Of a stretch of 17,568 nucleotides of DNA, positions 6,114 to 14,232 are shown piece after piece (the first letter of the stretch is position 1; every line of letters begins with the position of its first letter). The translations under genes were made by a program, and so were the position numbers. The stretch comes from an uncultured Pseudomonadota bacterium (GTDB lineage: Bacteria > Pseudomonadota > Gammaproteobacteria > Burkholderiales > Thiobacillaceae). The notes under the pieces were generated by a model. It worked only from the letters and a program-made list of their open reading frames with translations. It was not told where the DNA came from and searched no databases. The stretch lies in NCBI GenBank assembly GCA_903883985.1, contig CAISDD010000437.1, positions 1 to 17,568 on the forward strand, in the 5' to 3' direction.

Positions 6114-8141
6114 TCACCGCGTCACGAAAACAAGCAAAAAAATCAGCGTGGCAAAACTGTAGATCAGATACCACTGGATGCGCCCGTGCTGCAATCGCCC
6201 TGCCTGGTTCGACAGCCACCCTGCCAATTTGGCGATGGGTTCGTAGACGATGAACCAGATCTTGTCGAGGGAGGCGCTGGTGTAACGCGGGTTGCGGTCG
6301 AATGGATCGGGCCGCTCCCGCTCCACCCGCATGAACGATTCGAAGATCTGCCGGATAGGCTGGCCGAAACCCTCGGCCGTGTCCTGCATGCGCGCGTCCT
6401 GTTCCGGATAGCCGCAATCCCAGGGGTCGGCACGGCGGATACGGCCGTGGTAGACGCGGCGCACCCAGACGAACACCAGCAGCAGGGTCACCAGCACCAC
6501 CGCGAAGAACACCAGGGGCGCGTAGCTGGCACGTTGGGCGGAGACCGGCGCCAGCATCAGCCAGGAGGTGGCGCTCGGGGCGTCGTTGATCAGGGTCTGT
6601 CCGGTCAGTTGCTGCACCACCGGCGCCAACCAGGCGATCACCCAAGACGGGAACAGGCCCAGCAGCACGCAACCCGCCGCCAGCCAGAGCATCCCCAAGC
6701 GTTCCCGCCAGCCCGCCTCGTGGGCCTCATGCAGGGACGGGTCGCGAGGATTGCCCAGGAAGACGACGCCGAAGAACTTCACCATCACGTAGGCGGCCAG
6801 GGCAGCGGCCAGGGCCACGGAAGCCGCGGCCACGGGAATCACCATGTTCAGGTAGGGCTGGTGGAGGCCGGGGGTGAGCAGGAAGGCCTGCAGCAGCAGC
6901 CATTCCGAGACGAAGCCATTCAACGGCGGCAGGCCGGCGATGGCCAGTGCCCCGATCAGGGTGAGCCAGGCGGTCCAGGGCATGAAGCGGATCAGGCCGC
7001 CCAGGTGGCCCATGCGCCGCTCGCCGGTGGCATGCAGCACCGAACCGGTGCCGATGAACAGCAGGCCCTTGAAGAAGGCGTGGTTGAAGGCGTGGTAGAG
7101 CAGCGCTGTCATGGTCAATGCCGCCAGGGCTCCCTTGCCGTCGGTGTAGAAGATCAAGGTGAGGCCGAAGGCCGCGACGATGATGCCGATGTTCTCGATC
7201 GACGACCAGGCCAGCAGGCGCTTCATGTCTGATTGTACGGCGGCGAAGATGACGCCATAGAGAGCGGTAATCAGGCCCAGGCCTAAGGTCAGTGTGCCCC
7301 ACCAGCCGAACTGCTGGCTGAGCAGGTCGAAGGTGACCCGCAGCAGACCGTAGATGGCGGTCTTCAGCATCACCCCGGACATCAGGGCGGAGACCGGCGA
7401 GGGAGCGGCCGGGTGAGCTTCAGGCAGCCACACGTGCATGGGTACCAGGCCGGCCTTGGCGCCGAAGCCGAACAGGGCCAGAAGAAAGGCCACCGAGGCC
7501 CAGTAGGGGGTGATTTCGGCGTGGCGCATGTAGTCGAACGTATAGGCCCCATGCCCGCCCTGCAGCACACCGAAGCAGAGCAGCAAGGACACTGCGCCGA
7601 CGTGGGCGATCAAGAGGTAGAGGAAGCCGGCACGACGGATGTCGGGAATATCGTGGTCGGTGGTCACCAGGAAGTAGGACGACAGCGCCATCACCTCCCA
7701 CGCCACCATGAAAGCGTAGGCGTCGTCGGCCAGCAGCACGGTGGCCATGCCGGCAAGGAACAGGTGATACCAGAGGGTCAGCAGGGCCAGGGGGGCGGCC
7801 GCGAGGTTCTTGAAATAACCCCAGGCATAAAGTGTCACCCCGAAAGACGCGCTGCCCAGCAGGATCAGGAAGAAGCCGGAGAGAGGGTCGAGACGCAGAT
7901 GGAAGGGCAGGTCCGGCAGGCCGATGGGCAGGACGATGGCACTGGAAGGCAACAGCAACGCTGAGAGCCCCATCCCCGCCATGAATAGCCCACCCAATGC
8001 ACCGAGCGGCAGGATCAGGCCCACCAGACTGCGTGAGCGTTGCAGAAGCAGACCGGCGAAGCCCAGGCCCAGCCAGAACAGGATTCCGCCCCAGGCCAGG
8101 CTGGCCAGGTCGGCCGACTGCAGTATCGATAGTGCGTTCAT
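6114..8141 (-). CDS. hyfB: Large antiporter-like membrane subunit (HyfB-like)
   Basis: 675 aa, matching the size of E. coli HyfB. It is a polytopic NuoL/Mrp-type protein. Key residues are in place: E149 in AFMVAWEVMALSSYFLV, K229 in FGFGAKAGLVPMHVWLPEAH (H236 follows), and K260 in SALMSGVMLKTAIYGLLR. Later landmarks are MKRLLAWSSIENIGIIVAAFG and LPPLNGFVSEWLLLQAF. After the core helices comes a cytoplasmic segment (RIRRADPWDCGYPEQDARMQ) typical of HyfB/HycC, then a final membrane helix near the C-terminus. It probably translocates H+ or Na+. The start at 8141 has GAGG about 9 nt upstream. It is the first hyf gene, 159 nt downstream of a SulP gene on the same strand, so co-transcription is plausible. 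Confidence 0.93.
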   Translation of the reverse strand: MNALSILQSADLASLAWGGILFWLGLGFAGLLLQRSRSLVGLILPLGALGGLFMAGMGLSALLLPSSAIVLPIGLPDLPFHLRLDPLSGFFLILLGSASFGVTLYAWGYFKNLAAAPLALLTLWYHLFLAGMATVLLADDAYAFMVAWEVMALSSYFLVTTDHDIPDIRRAGFLYLLIAHVGAVSLLLCFGVLQGGHGAYTFDYMRHAEITPYWASVAFLLALFGFGAKAGLVPMHVWLPEAHPAAPSPVSALMSGVMLKTAIYGLLRVTFDLLSQQFGWWGTLTLGLGLITALYGVIFAAVQSDMKRLLAWSSIENIGIIVAAFGLTLIFYTDGKGALAALTMTALLYHAFNHAFFKGLLFIGTGSVLHATGERRMGHLGGLIRFMPWTAWLTLIGALAIAGLPPLNGFVSEWLLLQAFLLTPGLHQPYLNMVIPVAAASVALAAALAAYVMVKFFGVVFLGNPRDPSLHEAHEAGWRERLGMLWLAAGCVLLGLFPSWVIAWLAPVVQQLTGQTLINDAPSATSWLMLAPVSAQRASYAPLVFFAVVLVTLLLVFVWVRRVYHGRIRRADPWDCGYPEQDARMQDTAEGFGQPIRQIFESFMRVERERPDPFDRNPRYTSASLDKIWFIVYEPIAKLAGWLSNQAGRLQHGRIQWYLIYSFATLIFLLVFVTR

Positions 8142-8300
8142 CCTTGATTCCTCAGTTGAACACGCCCGAGTGTGCGTCTGGTGAGTTGTCTGGCACGGGC
8201 GCGGGGTCGCGGCACTTCATCGAGTGTGTATCCCTGTAGCCAATTAGTTGCTGCCATTGGCAAGTAAAACCCCACCAGGCGCTCGGGTAAGGCTGGATTA

Positions 8301-10415
8301 TCACGCGGGTTGCACCTTGCAAAACAAATCATCTTTCGCCACTTCGCCGAGCCGATCATAGATCGTGGCCAGTGCCTGGTCTTCGGTAGCGAAGATGTTG
8401 GCCTGGGTGATGAGGTCGAACAGGCCGGTGGCGCGCATCACGTCCAGCACCTGCTTCTTCAGACCGGAGAACACCAGGGTGATGCCGGCCTCCTTGAGGC
8501 GGGTGACCAGGTGGTGGATAACCTCCTCGCCGGAAGCGTCGAGCTGATTGATGCCGTCGCCGACCACCAGGAAATGCTTGGCCTGGGGATGATTGGCCAG
8601 GGCTTCCAGTACGGCGTCCTCGAAGTAGGACACATTGGCGAAATAAAGCTGGCCGTCGAAACGCATGGCCACCACGTGCTCGCTGGTGAGCAGACCGGGG
8701 TTGACCTTGATGTCGCGAAGGGTGCCATCCTTGAACCGGCCCAGTTGCGCCACCCGTGGCGTCATGGTGCGCAGCAGGTAGAGCACCAGCGCGAGGCCTG
8801 CGCCAACCATGATGCCCTCGTCCAGATGCGGCGCGAACGCCAGGGTGGCGACGAAGGTCACCACCGAGGCGGCACCGTCGTGCTTGTGGGCGTGCCAGGC
8901 ATGCTTCACTGCGGCGAAGTTCACCAGACCCACCACCGCCATGATGATGATGGCCGCCAACACCGCCTGGGGCAGGTGGTACAGGAGCGGGGTCAGGAAC
9001 AGCAAGGTGAGCAGCACGAAGGAAGCGGTGATGACCGAACTCATGCCAGTCTTCGCCCCCGCGTTCATGTTTACCGCCGAGCGCGAGAAGGAGCCGGATA
9101 CCGGGAACGCCTGGGAGAAGGAGCCGATGATGTTGGATAGGCCCTGCCCCACCAGTTCCTGATTGGGATCCAGGCGCTGCTTGGTCTTGGCGGCGATGGC
9201 CTTGGCGATGGAAATCGCCTCCATGAAGCCGACCAGAGAAATCACCAGAGCCACCGACAGCAGCGAGCCCAGCTTGCCCATGTCCAGGTGCGGCATGGTC
9301 AGGCTCGGCAGTCCCTCTGGAATTCTTCCCACCACCTCGCCGCCGCCCACCAGTGTCAGGTCATCGCCCTTGGCCTTGTTGATTCGCCAGCGCACGTCAT
9401 CCGTGGTCACTCCCGTGGGAACTTCGCCTTCCAGATAGAGATGGTCGAGCCCCTGGGCGTCCTTACCGCGCTGGAAGGCCATCTTGCGCAAGGCGCGCAT
9501 CCGCTTGGCGTTTTCCTGCTCGCGGTCCGCCAGTTTGAGGCGCAGAACGTCCATCTCGTATTTCAGGCTGAGCGCCGCCTGGCTTTGTTCGCCGTGTTGC
9601 TGGCCCATGGCCGTCAACAGGGTGGACTTGACGGCGATCTCCGCTGTCACCTCGCCGATGCGCTTCTCGGTCTGGGCCAGTTCCTTCACCAGGGCCTGCA
9701 CATCGCTACTGGCCACCTGAGCGACCTTGGTCGTGCCGATGCGCTCGAAGCCGATGGCCCAGGACAAGGTGGTGGCCAGCAGGACGGCGATCAATACGCC
9801 AGGCCACGTCGGCCGATACTTACGCACCGCCCACATGATGGCGATGGCGCTCACGCCCATGATCAAGGTTGGGATGTGGGTATCGCCGACCAGCTTCAAT
9901 ACGCCGACGATGTCGTTGATGAAATGTTCACTACGGCCCATGGGCACGCCGAACAGCTTGGACACCTGGGACAGGCCGATGATGATGGCCGCCGCATTGG
10001 TGAAGCCGACGATCACCGGGTGCGACAGGAAGTTGACGATCACCCCCAGCTTGAACACACCCAGCGTCAACTGGATCAAGCCCACCAGCAGTGACAGCAT
10101 GATGGCCAGGGCGATGAAGTCGGGCGAACCGGGTGCGGCGAACACAGCCAGGCTGGAGGCCGTGAGCAACGACACCACCGCCACCGGACCGGTGCCGAGC
10201 TGATGGGAACTGCCCCACAAGGCCGCCACCGCCACCGGCAGGAAGGAGGCATAGAGGCCGTAATACGGCGGCAGGCCGGCCAGTTGCGCATAGGCCATGG
10301 ACTGCGGAATCAGCACCAGGGCGACGGTGATGCCGGCCATGAAATCGGCCTTGATCGTGTCGCCGTTCATGGGAAACCAGCGCAAGAAGGGGAGGAAGCG
10401 GGCAAGGTTGTTCAT
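8301..10415 (-). CDS. SulP-family anion transporter with STAS domain and coiled-coil insertion
   Basis: 704-aa inner-membrane SulP/SLC26 transporter. The N-terminal transport domain starts at about 20 (DFMAGITVALVLIPQSMAYA, then LPPYYGLYASFLP). It continues to about 550 and includes LVGQGLSNIIGSFSQAFPVSGSFSRSAVNMNAGAKTG in pieces from 421. A STAS domain covers about 575-690, with Ser628 in INQLDASGEEV at the position phosphorylated in SpoIIAA-like proteins. About 145 extra residues (222-368) lie between TM7 and TM8. Most of 236-315 is highly charged and heptad-like, suggesting a coiled coil; by SulP topology this loop should be periplasmic. A His-rich loop (KHAWHAHKHDG, 504-514) is also present. 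It is first in line with the hyf-like genes. The substrate could be sulfate or bicarbonate and cannot be fixed from sequence. Confidence 0.92.
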   Translation of the reverse strand: MNNLARFLPFLRWFPMNGDTIKADFMAGITVALVLIPQSMAYAQLAGLPPYYGLYASFLPVAVAALWGSSHQLGTGPVAVVSLLTASSLAVFAAPGSPDFIALAIMLSLLVGLIQLTLGVFKLGVIVNFLSHPVIVGFTNAAAIIIGLSQVSKLFGVPMGRSEHFINDIVGVLKLVGDTHIPTLIMGVSAIAIMWAVRKYRPTWPGVLIAVLLATTLSWAIGFERIGTTKVAQVASSDVQALVKELAQTEKRIGEVTAEIAVKSTLLTAMGQQHGEQSQAALSLKYEMDVLRLKLADREQENAKRMRALRKMAFQRGKDAQGLDHLYLEGEVPTGVTTDDVRWRINKAKGDDLTLVGGGEVVGRIPEGLPSLTMPHLDMGKLGSLLSVALVISLVGFMEAISIAKAIAAKTKQRLDPNQELVGQGLSNIIGSFSQAFPVSGSFSRSAVNMNAGAKTGMSSVITASFVLLTLLFLTPLLYHLPQAVLAAIIIMAVVGLVNFAAVKHAWHAHKHDGAASVVTFVATLAFAPHLDEGIMVGAGLALVLYLLRTMTPRVAQLGRFKDGTLRDIKVNPGLLTSEHVVAMRFDGQLYFANVSYFEDAVLEALANHPQAKHFLVVGDGINQLDASGEEVIHHLVTRLKEAGITLVFSGLKKQVLDVMRATGLFDLITQANIFATEDQALATIYDRLGEVAKDDLFCKVQPA

Positions 10416-10641
10416 GGCTGCTGCTCTTTAGGTAAATCGGGTGGTCGAAAGCAGCCACCAGAGGGCATTCCAGCTTGCTCCAGGGTTCACCGGCGCCATT
10501 GGCCGCAGTCCAGGAGGCGGACGCCACGCCTTCGTGGAGGCGCCTCTGCACCAACAACGGCGTGATCGGCTAAGACTTCCTGACCATGGACTCCGGATGA
10601 GGTGGTTGAAAAATATCGAAACTCTACCCTGTGGACAGAAC

Positions 10642-10663
10642 AACGCCCGTCTGAACGGGCGTT
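10642..10663. terminator. Terminator-like hairpin in the divergent region
   Basis: AACGCCCGT (10642-10650) and ACGGGCGTT (10655-10663) form a perfect 9-bp stem with a CTGA loop. It is followed by only one further T on the plus strand and has no U-tract on the minus strand, so it is at best a weak terminator. It could also be an attenuator in the leader of the leftward SulP gene. Confidence 0.4.
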
Positions 10664-10823
10664 TGGATACGACATGTTGACGCAATACTAACACAACAGG
10701 GCGTTTAAACGTTCAATCGACGCAGTATGTTCATCTTTCGTCAAGACCATGCCCTGCATGTATGCTCCCGGCAGTTCACAGTAAATGACTTGGGGTGCCA
10801 GGCGCCCGGCGGGTGCCCTCCTT

Positions 10824-10840
10824 ACTGTAAAATTTACCGT
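10824..10840. promoter_or_regulatory. Candidate operator dyad upstream of the SulP-Usp gene
   Basis: ACTGTAAAATTTACCGT is a 17-bp dyad with one mismatched pair and a perfect GTAAA-A-TTTAC core. A related half-site, ACAGTAAA, lies at 10778-10785, 46 bp upstream. The dyad overlaps a possible -10 box (TAAAAT) and ends 30 nt before the chosen start codon, a position typical of regulator binding. Which protein binds is unknown. Confidence 0.4.
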
Positions 10841-10870
10841 CATTTCCCCGTAAGCCGTCGGACACGGGGA

Positions 10871-13504
10871 ATGCCGAATGCAATCCCGTTCCTCGATAAG
10901 GCCGCATTCTTGCAGATCGCTCTCTCCCGCAGCCAGGAAGGCTGGCTCAAGACACTCACCCCCTTTCTCTTGTGGTGGTCACAGGTCAACCGCGGCGCGC
11001 TGAAGGCCGACGCGATGGCCGGGCTCACCGGCGCCATGATCGTGCTCCCGCAAGGGGTCGCCTTCGCCACCATCGCGGGCTTGCCACCGCAGTACGGACT
11101 CTATGCCGCGATGATGCCGGCGATCATCGCGGCCCTGTTCGGGTCGAGTTGGCATCTGGTATCCGGCCCTACGACCGCGATTTCCATTGCACTGTTCGCC
11201 GCCTTGCAACCGCTGGCCGAACCCGGCAGTGCCGAGTTCATCCGCCTGGCCCTGACCCTGACCTTTCTGGTTGGCCTGTATCAGCTCCTGCTCGGCCTCG
11301 CCCGCATGGGCACCCTGGTCAACTTCATCTCGCATACCGTGGTGATCGGTTTCACTGCGGGTGCCGCCGTACTCATTGCCGCCAGCCAGTTGAAAAATTT
11401 CTTTGGTCTCAACATCGCGCGCGGCCTGCCTTTCTACGAAATCCTGCATCAGTTCGGCCTGCAACTGGACCGGATCAATCCCTATGTGGCGGCGATCGGG
11501 GCAGTCACTCTGGCGACCGGCCTGCTGGCGAAGAAAGTCTTTCCCAGGTTCCCCTATATGATCGTCGCGATGATCATCGGCAGCCTGGTGGCCGCCGCGT
11601 TGAATGCTTTCCTGGGCCAGAATCTAACCGGGATCAGGACCGTGGGTGCCCTGCCCGCCGGCCTGCCGCCTTTCTCCCTGCCCGACTTTTCCCTGAGCGC
11701 CCTGGGCAAGGTGGCGAAGCCGGCCTTGGTGATCACCATGCTCGCGCTGACCGAGGCGGTCTCCATCTCGCGCGCCATCGCCACCCGTTCCGAGCAACGC
11801 ATCGACGGCAACCAGGAATTCGTCGGCCAAGGCCTATCCAACCTGATCGGCAGCTTCTTCTCCGCCTACGCCTCGTCGGGCTCGTTCAACCGCAGCGGCG
11901 TGAACTACGAGGCCGGTGCCCGCACCCCCCTGGCGACGGTGTTCGCCTCGGTGTTCCTGGTGCTGATCCTGCTGCTGGTCGCGCCCCTGGCTGCCTATCT
12001 GCCCAATGCCGCCATGGCCGGCATCCTTTTTTTGGTGGCCTGGGGGCTGATCGACTTCCACCACATCCGAACCATCTGGCAGACCAGCAAACCGGAAGCA
12101 GCTATTCTTTGGGTCACCCTGATCGGCACACTGATCAATCTGGAAGATGGGATATTCCTGGGCGTGCTGCTCTCGCTGATCATGTATCTTTACCGCACCT
12201 CTCGACCCGAATTCCTGCCCGTGGTGCCCGACGGAGAGCTGGGCAGCCTGCACTTCGAGGATGCCCGCGGCCGGCCGGAATGCCCTCAGGTGCGTTTCAT
12301 GCGCCTGCACGGGTCGCTGTATTTCGGTGCCGTGGACCACGTTCAGCGCGCCTTGCAGCAGATCGACGAGGACAATCCGCAGCAGAAAACCGTGGTCATC
12401 GCCGCCCCGGCGATGAATTTCGTCGATGTCGCCGGCGCCGAGATGCTGGCGCAGGAGGCGCGCCGCAGGAAACGGCGGGGAGGAGGCCTCTACTTCTGGC
12501 GTTTGCGTGACTCGGTGCATGGCTTCCTGCGTCACGGCGAGTACCTGAAGGACATCGGCGAAGGCGGATTTTTCCCGGTCAAATCCAACATCACTGCGGC
12601 CATCTATCGCACCCTCGATCCGGATATCTGCCGCACGTGCTCGACGCGCATCTTCAAGGAATGTCACGGCGAGGATCTGCCGGATGGCGCGCGCCGACTG
12701 CGCCTGATGCTGGCGACGGATGGCGGCGAATACAGCCTGGCGCCGCGCGAAATCGCACTGCAGGTCGCCCGCAGCATGGGCGTCACCCTGGATGTGATGA
12801 CCATGACGCGGCCCGGCTCCGATCCAGAACAGGCGGGACTGCACCTTGCCGTGGTTCATCAAGCGGCCGTAAACATGGGCGTGCAGTTCGAGGATGTCCT
12901 GATGAGCGGGGGCGATGCGGCCCAAGCCGTCGTTGCCGCAGCAGGGCAAGCCCATACCCAGTTGCTGGTCATCGGTCGCACCCCGCCCAAGGGCCAGGTG
13001 GACCACATGGTGGGCACCCATGCCGCGCGTATCATCGACGGCGCCCCCTGCAATGTCCTGGTCGTACCCAAGAAAGCGGGGATATGGAAACGCCGTATCC
13101 TGGTGGGCTTTGACGCTAACCCATCGACCGATATCGCCCTGGAATTGACCACCAGCCTGGCCAAAGCGGCCGGCGTGCCGGTTACTGTCGGCACGGTGGT
13201 CAAACAGGGAGACCCCGCAGCCAGGATCATGGGCGAATTGGCCAACGATGCCGCCGCCCTTCTGCGGCTGGAAGGCATCGATGCCGAGGCGCGCGTGGTT
13301 ATCGGAACGCCCGCCGACGCCCTGCGACGCCTGGCGGAAGAGATCGATGCCGATCTCATCGTCCTCGGCAAACGCCACGGTGGCCTCAACCGCCTGCTAC
13401 CCAATAGCCCCACCGATCTGTTGATCGGCGCCAATCGCTGGCCTGTGCTGATTGCCAAGATGGGGCGCACGGGCAGCCCGATCAGCACACGCGTGCGGGC
13501 TTGA
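10871..13504 (+). CDS. SulP transporter-STAS fused to tandem universal stress (Usp) domains
   Basis: 877 aa from the ATG at 10871, chosen because SulP homology begins soon after; an open frame extends upstream but lacks recognisable sequence. Domains: SulP transporter about 45-445 (PQGVAFATIAGLPPQYGLYA, GSSWHLVSGPTTAISI, EFVGQGLSNLIGSFFSAY); STAS about 470-580; a cysteine motif C587-x2-C590-x7-C598; Usp domain 1 about 608-733; Usp domain 2 about 740-864. STAS has VDVAGAE with Ala where a phosphorylatable Ser often sits. The Usp nucleotide motif G-2x-G-9x-G(S/T) is altered in both copies (second Gly is Pro in copy 1, His in copy 2), so ATP binding is doubtful. The protein is an inner-membrane anion transporter with a large cytoplasmic sensory tail. 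It resembles the third SulP of the window closely, except for the Usp part. A response regulator follows after 39 nt, suggesting an operon. Confidence 0.92.
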   Translation: MPNAIPFLDKAAFLQIALSRSQEGWLKTLTPFLLWWSQVNRGALKADAMAGLTGAMIVLPQGVAFATIAGLPPQYGLYAAMMPAIIAALFGSSWHLVSGPTTAISIALFAALQPLAEPGSAEFIRLALTLTFLVGLYQLLLGLARMGTLVNFISHTVVIGFTAGAAVLIAASQLKNFFGLNIARGLPFYEILHQFGLQLDRINPYVAAIGAVTLATGLLAKKVFPRFPYMIVAMIIGSLVAAALNAFLGQNLTGIRTVGALPAGLPPFSLPDFSLSALGKVAKPALVITMLALTEAVSISRAIATRSEQRIDGNQEFVGQGLSNLIGSFFSAYASSGSFNRSGVNYEAGARTPLATVFASVFLVLILLLVAPLAAYLPNAAMAGILFLVAWGLIDFHHIRTIWQTSKPEAAILWVTLIGTLINLEDGIFLGVLLSLIMYLYRTSRPEFLPVVPDGELGSLHFEDARGRPECPQVRFMRLHGSLYFGAVDHVQRALQQIDEDNPQQKTVVIAAPAMNFVDVAGAEMLAQEARRRKRRGGGLYFWRLRDSVHGFLRHGEYLKDIGEGGFFPVKSNITAAIYRTLDPDICRTCSTRIFKECHGEDLPDGARRLRLMLATDGGEYSLAPREIALQVARSMGVTLDVMTMTRPGSDPEQAGLHLAVVHQAAVNMGVQFEDVLMSGGDAAQAVVAAAGQAHTQLLVIGRTPPKGQVDHMVGTHAARIIDGAPCNVLVVPKKAGIWKRRILVGFDANPSTDIALELTTSLAKAAGVPVTVGTVVKQGDPAARIMGELANDAAALLRLEGIDAEARVVIGTPADALRRLAEEIDADLIVLGKRHGGLNRLLPNSPTDLLIGANRWPVLIAKMGRTGSPISTRVRA

Positions 13505-13543
13505 GCAATGACTACACTCCGACCTAACTTATAGACCCGCGCC

Positions 13544-14221
13544 ATGCATGTACTCGTTATCGAAGACAACCCTGACCTTGCCGCCAACGTCTGTGATTTT
13601 CTCGAGGCGAAGGGGCACTCCACCGACGCGGCCGGTGACGGCATCACCGGGCTACATCTCGCGGTCACCCAGGATTACGACGCCATCGTGCTCGACGTGA
13701 TGTTGCCGGGCATGGACGGCATCAGCGTCTGTCATCGCCTGCGCGAAGAAGCGCGCCGCGACACGCCGGTGCTCATGCTCACCGCGCGCGATGCCCTGGA
13801 TGATCGCGTCGCCGGGTTGGAATGCGGCGCCGACGACTATGTGGTCAAACCCTTCGCCCTGCGTGAACTGGAGGCCCGCCTCAAAGCGCTGTCGCGGCGC
13901 GCGCGTGGCGCCGCTTCCGCCGCAGTGCTGCGCGTCGCCGATCTGGAATTCGACCCCACCCAGATGCGGGTCAGCCGGGCCGGCAAAGTGCTCAGCCTGT
14001 CCCCTATCCCGCTGAAAATTCTGGAAACCCTGTTGCGCGCCGGCCCGCGCGTGGTCAAGCGGGAAGAACTTGAGCGCGCGGTCTGGGGCGACCAGATGCC
14101 GGATTCGGACGTGCTGCGCGCGCACATGCACGTTCTGCGCAACGCGGTCGAAGCGCCGGGGACGTCCCCCCTGATCCATACCCTGCGCGGCATCGGCTAT
14201 CGTCTGTCGGCCAGCGCATAG
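13544..14221 (+). CDS. OmpR/PhoB-family response regulator
   Basis: 225 aa. Receiver domain 1-116: acidic pair in IEDN (E7, D8), phospho-acceptor D51 in AIVLDVMLPGMDG, T80 in LMLTAR and K102 in VVKPF, all conserved. A winged-helix DNA-binding domain spans about 128-222 (VADLEFDPTQMRVSRAGKVL, then the recognition-helix region DVLRAHMHVLRNAVE and the wing HTLRGIGYRL). It has the layout of a DNA-binding transcription regulator activated by the histidine kinase that starts 11 nt later. There is no clear Shine-Dalgarno before the ATG at 13544. It sits between two SulP genes, so those genes, and perhaps the divergent SulP-hyf run, are its likely targets. Confidence 0.95.
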   Translation: MHVLVIEDNPDLAANVCDFLEAKGHSTDAAGDGITGLHLAVTQDYDAIVLDVMLPGMDGISVCHRLREEARRDTPVLMLTARDALDDRVAGLECGADDYVVKPFALRELEARLKALSRRARGAASAAVLRVADLEFDPTQMRVSRAGKVLSLSPIPLKILETLLRAGPRVVKREELERAVWGDQMPDSDVLRAHMHVLRNAVEAPGTSPLIHTLRGIGYRLSASA

Positions 14222-14232
14222 CGCGGCCTAGC

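Larger units (their letters stand above)
10416..10870. promoter_or_regulatory. Divergent intergenic region between two SulP genes
   Basis: 455 nt without a convincing gene; it should hold the start signals for the leftward SulP-hyf run and the rightward SulP gene. Structures seen: an imperfect stem-loop at 10514-10546 (GAGGCG with CGCCTC outside, CCACG with CGTGG inside); a clean hairpin at 10642-10663; a 10-bp palindrome CGTTTAAACG at 10702-10711; a GC-rich hairpin at 10801-10817; and a near-perfect 17-bp dyad at 10824-10840. I found no good -35/-10 pair. TAAAAT at 10828-10833 fits a -10 box for the rightward gene without a -35, consistent with activator dependence. Confidence 0.5.

Noticed and set aside
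8138..8257. 39-codon minus-strand frame between the SulP gene and hyfB, whose stop overlaps the hyfB ATG as ATGA
   Set aside because: The ATGA overlap is attractive for coupling, but there is no Shine-Dalgarno, the product is Arg-rich with no recognisable motif, and hyfB has its own GAGG upstream.
10642..10663. Strong bidirectional intrinsic terminator
   Set aside because: The stem is good but there is no U-tract on either strand; kept only as a low-confidence hairpin.
10428..10694. Small frames on both strands in the divergent intergenic region
   Set aside because: They have no ribosome binding site or family resemblance, and overlap hairpins and likely regulatory sequence.
10727..10870. 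Longer N-terminus for the SulP-Usp protein from the ATG at 10727
   Set aside because: The extra 48 residues do not resemble SulP N-termini, and the DNA there carries the dyad and a possible -10 box.
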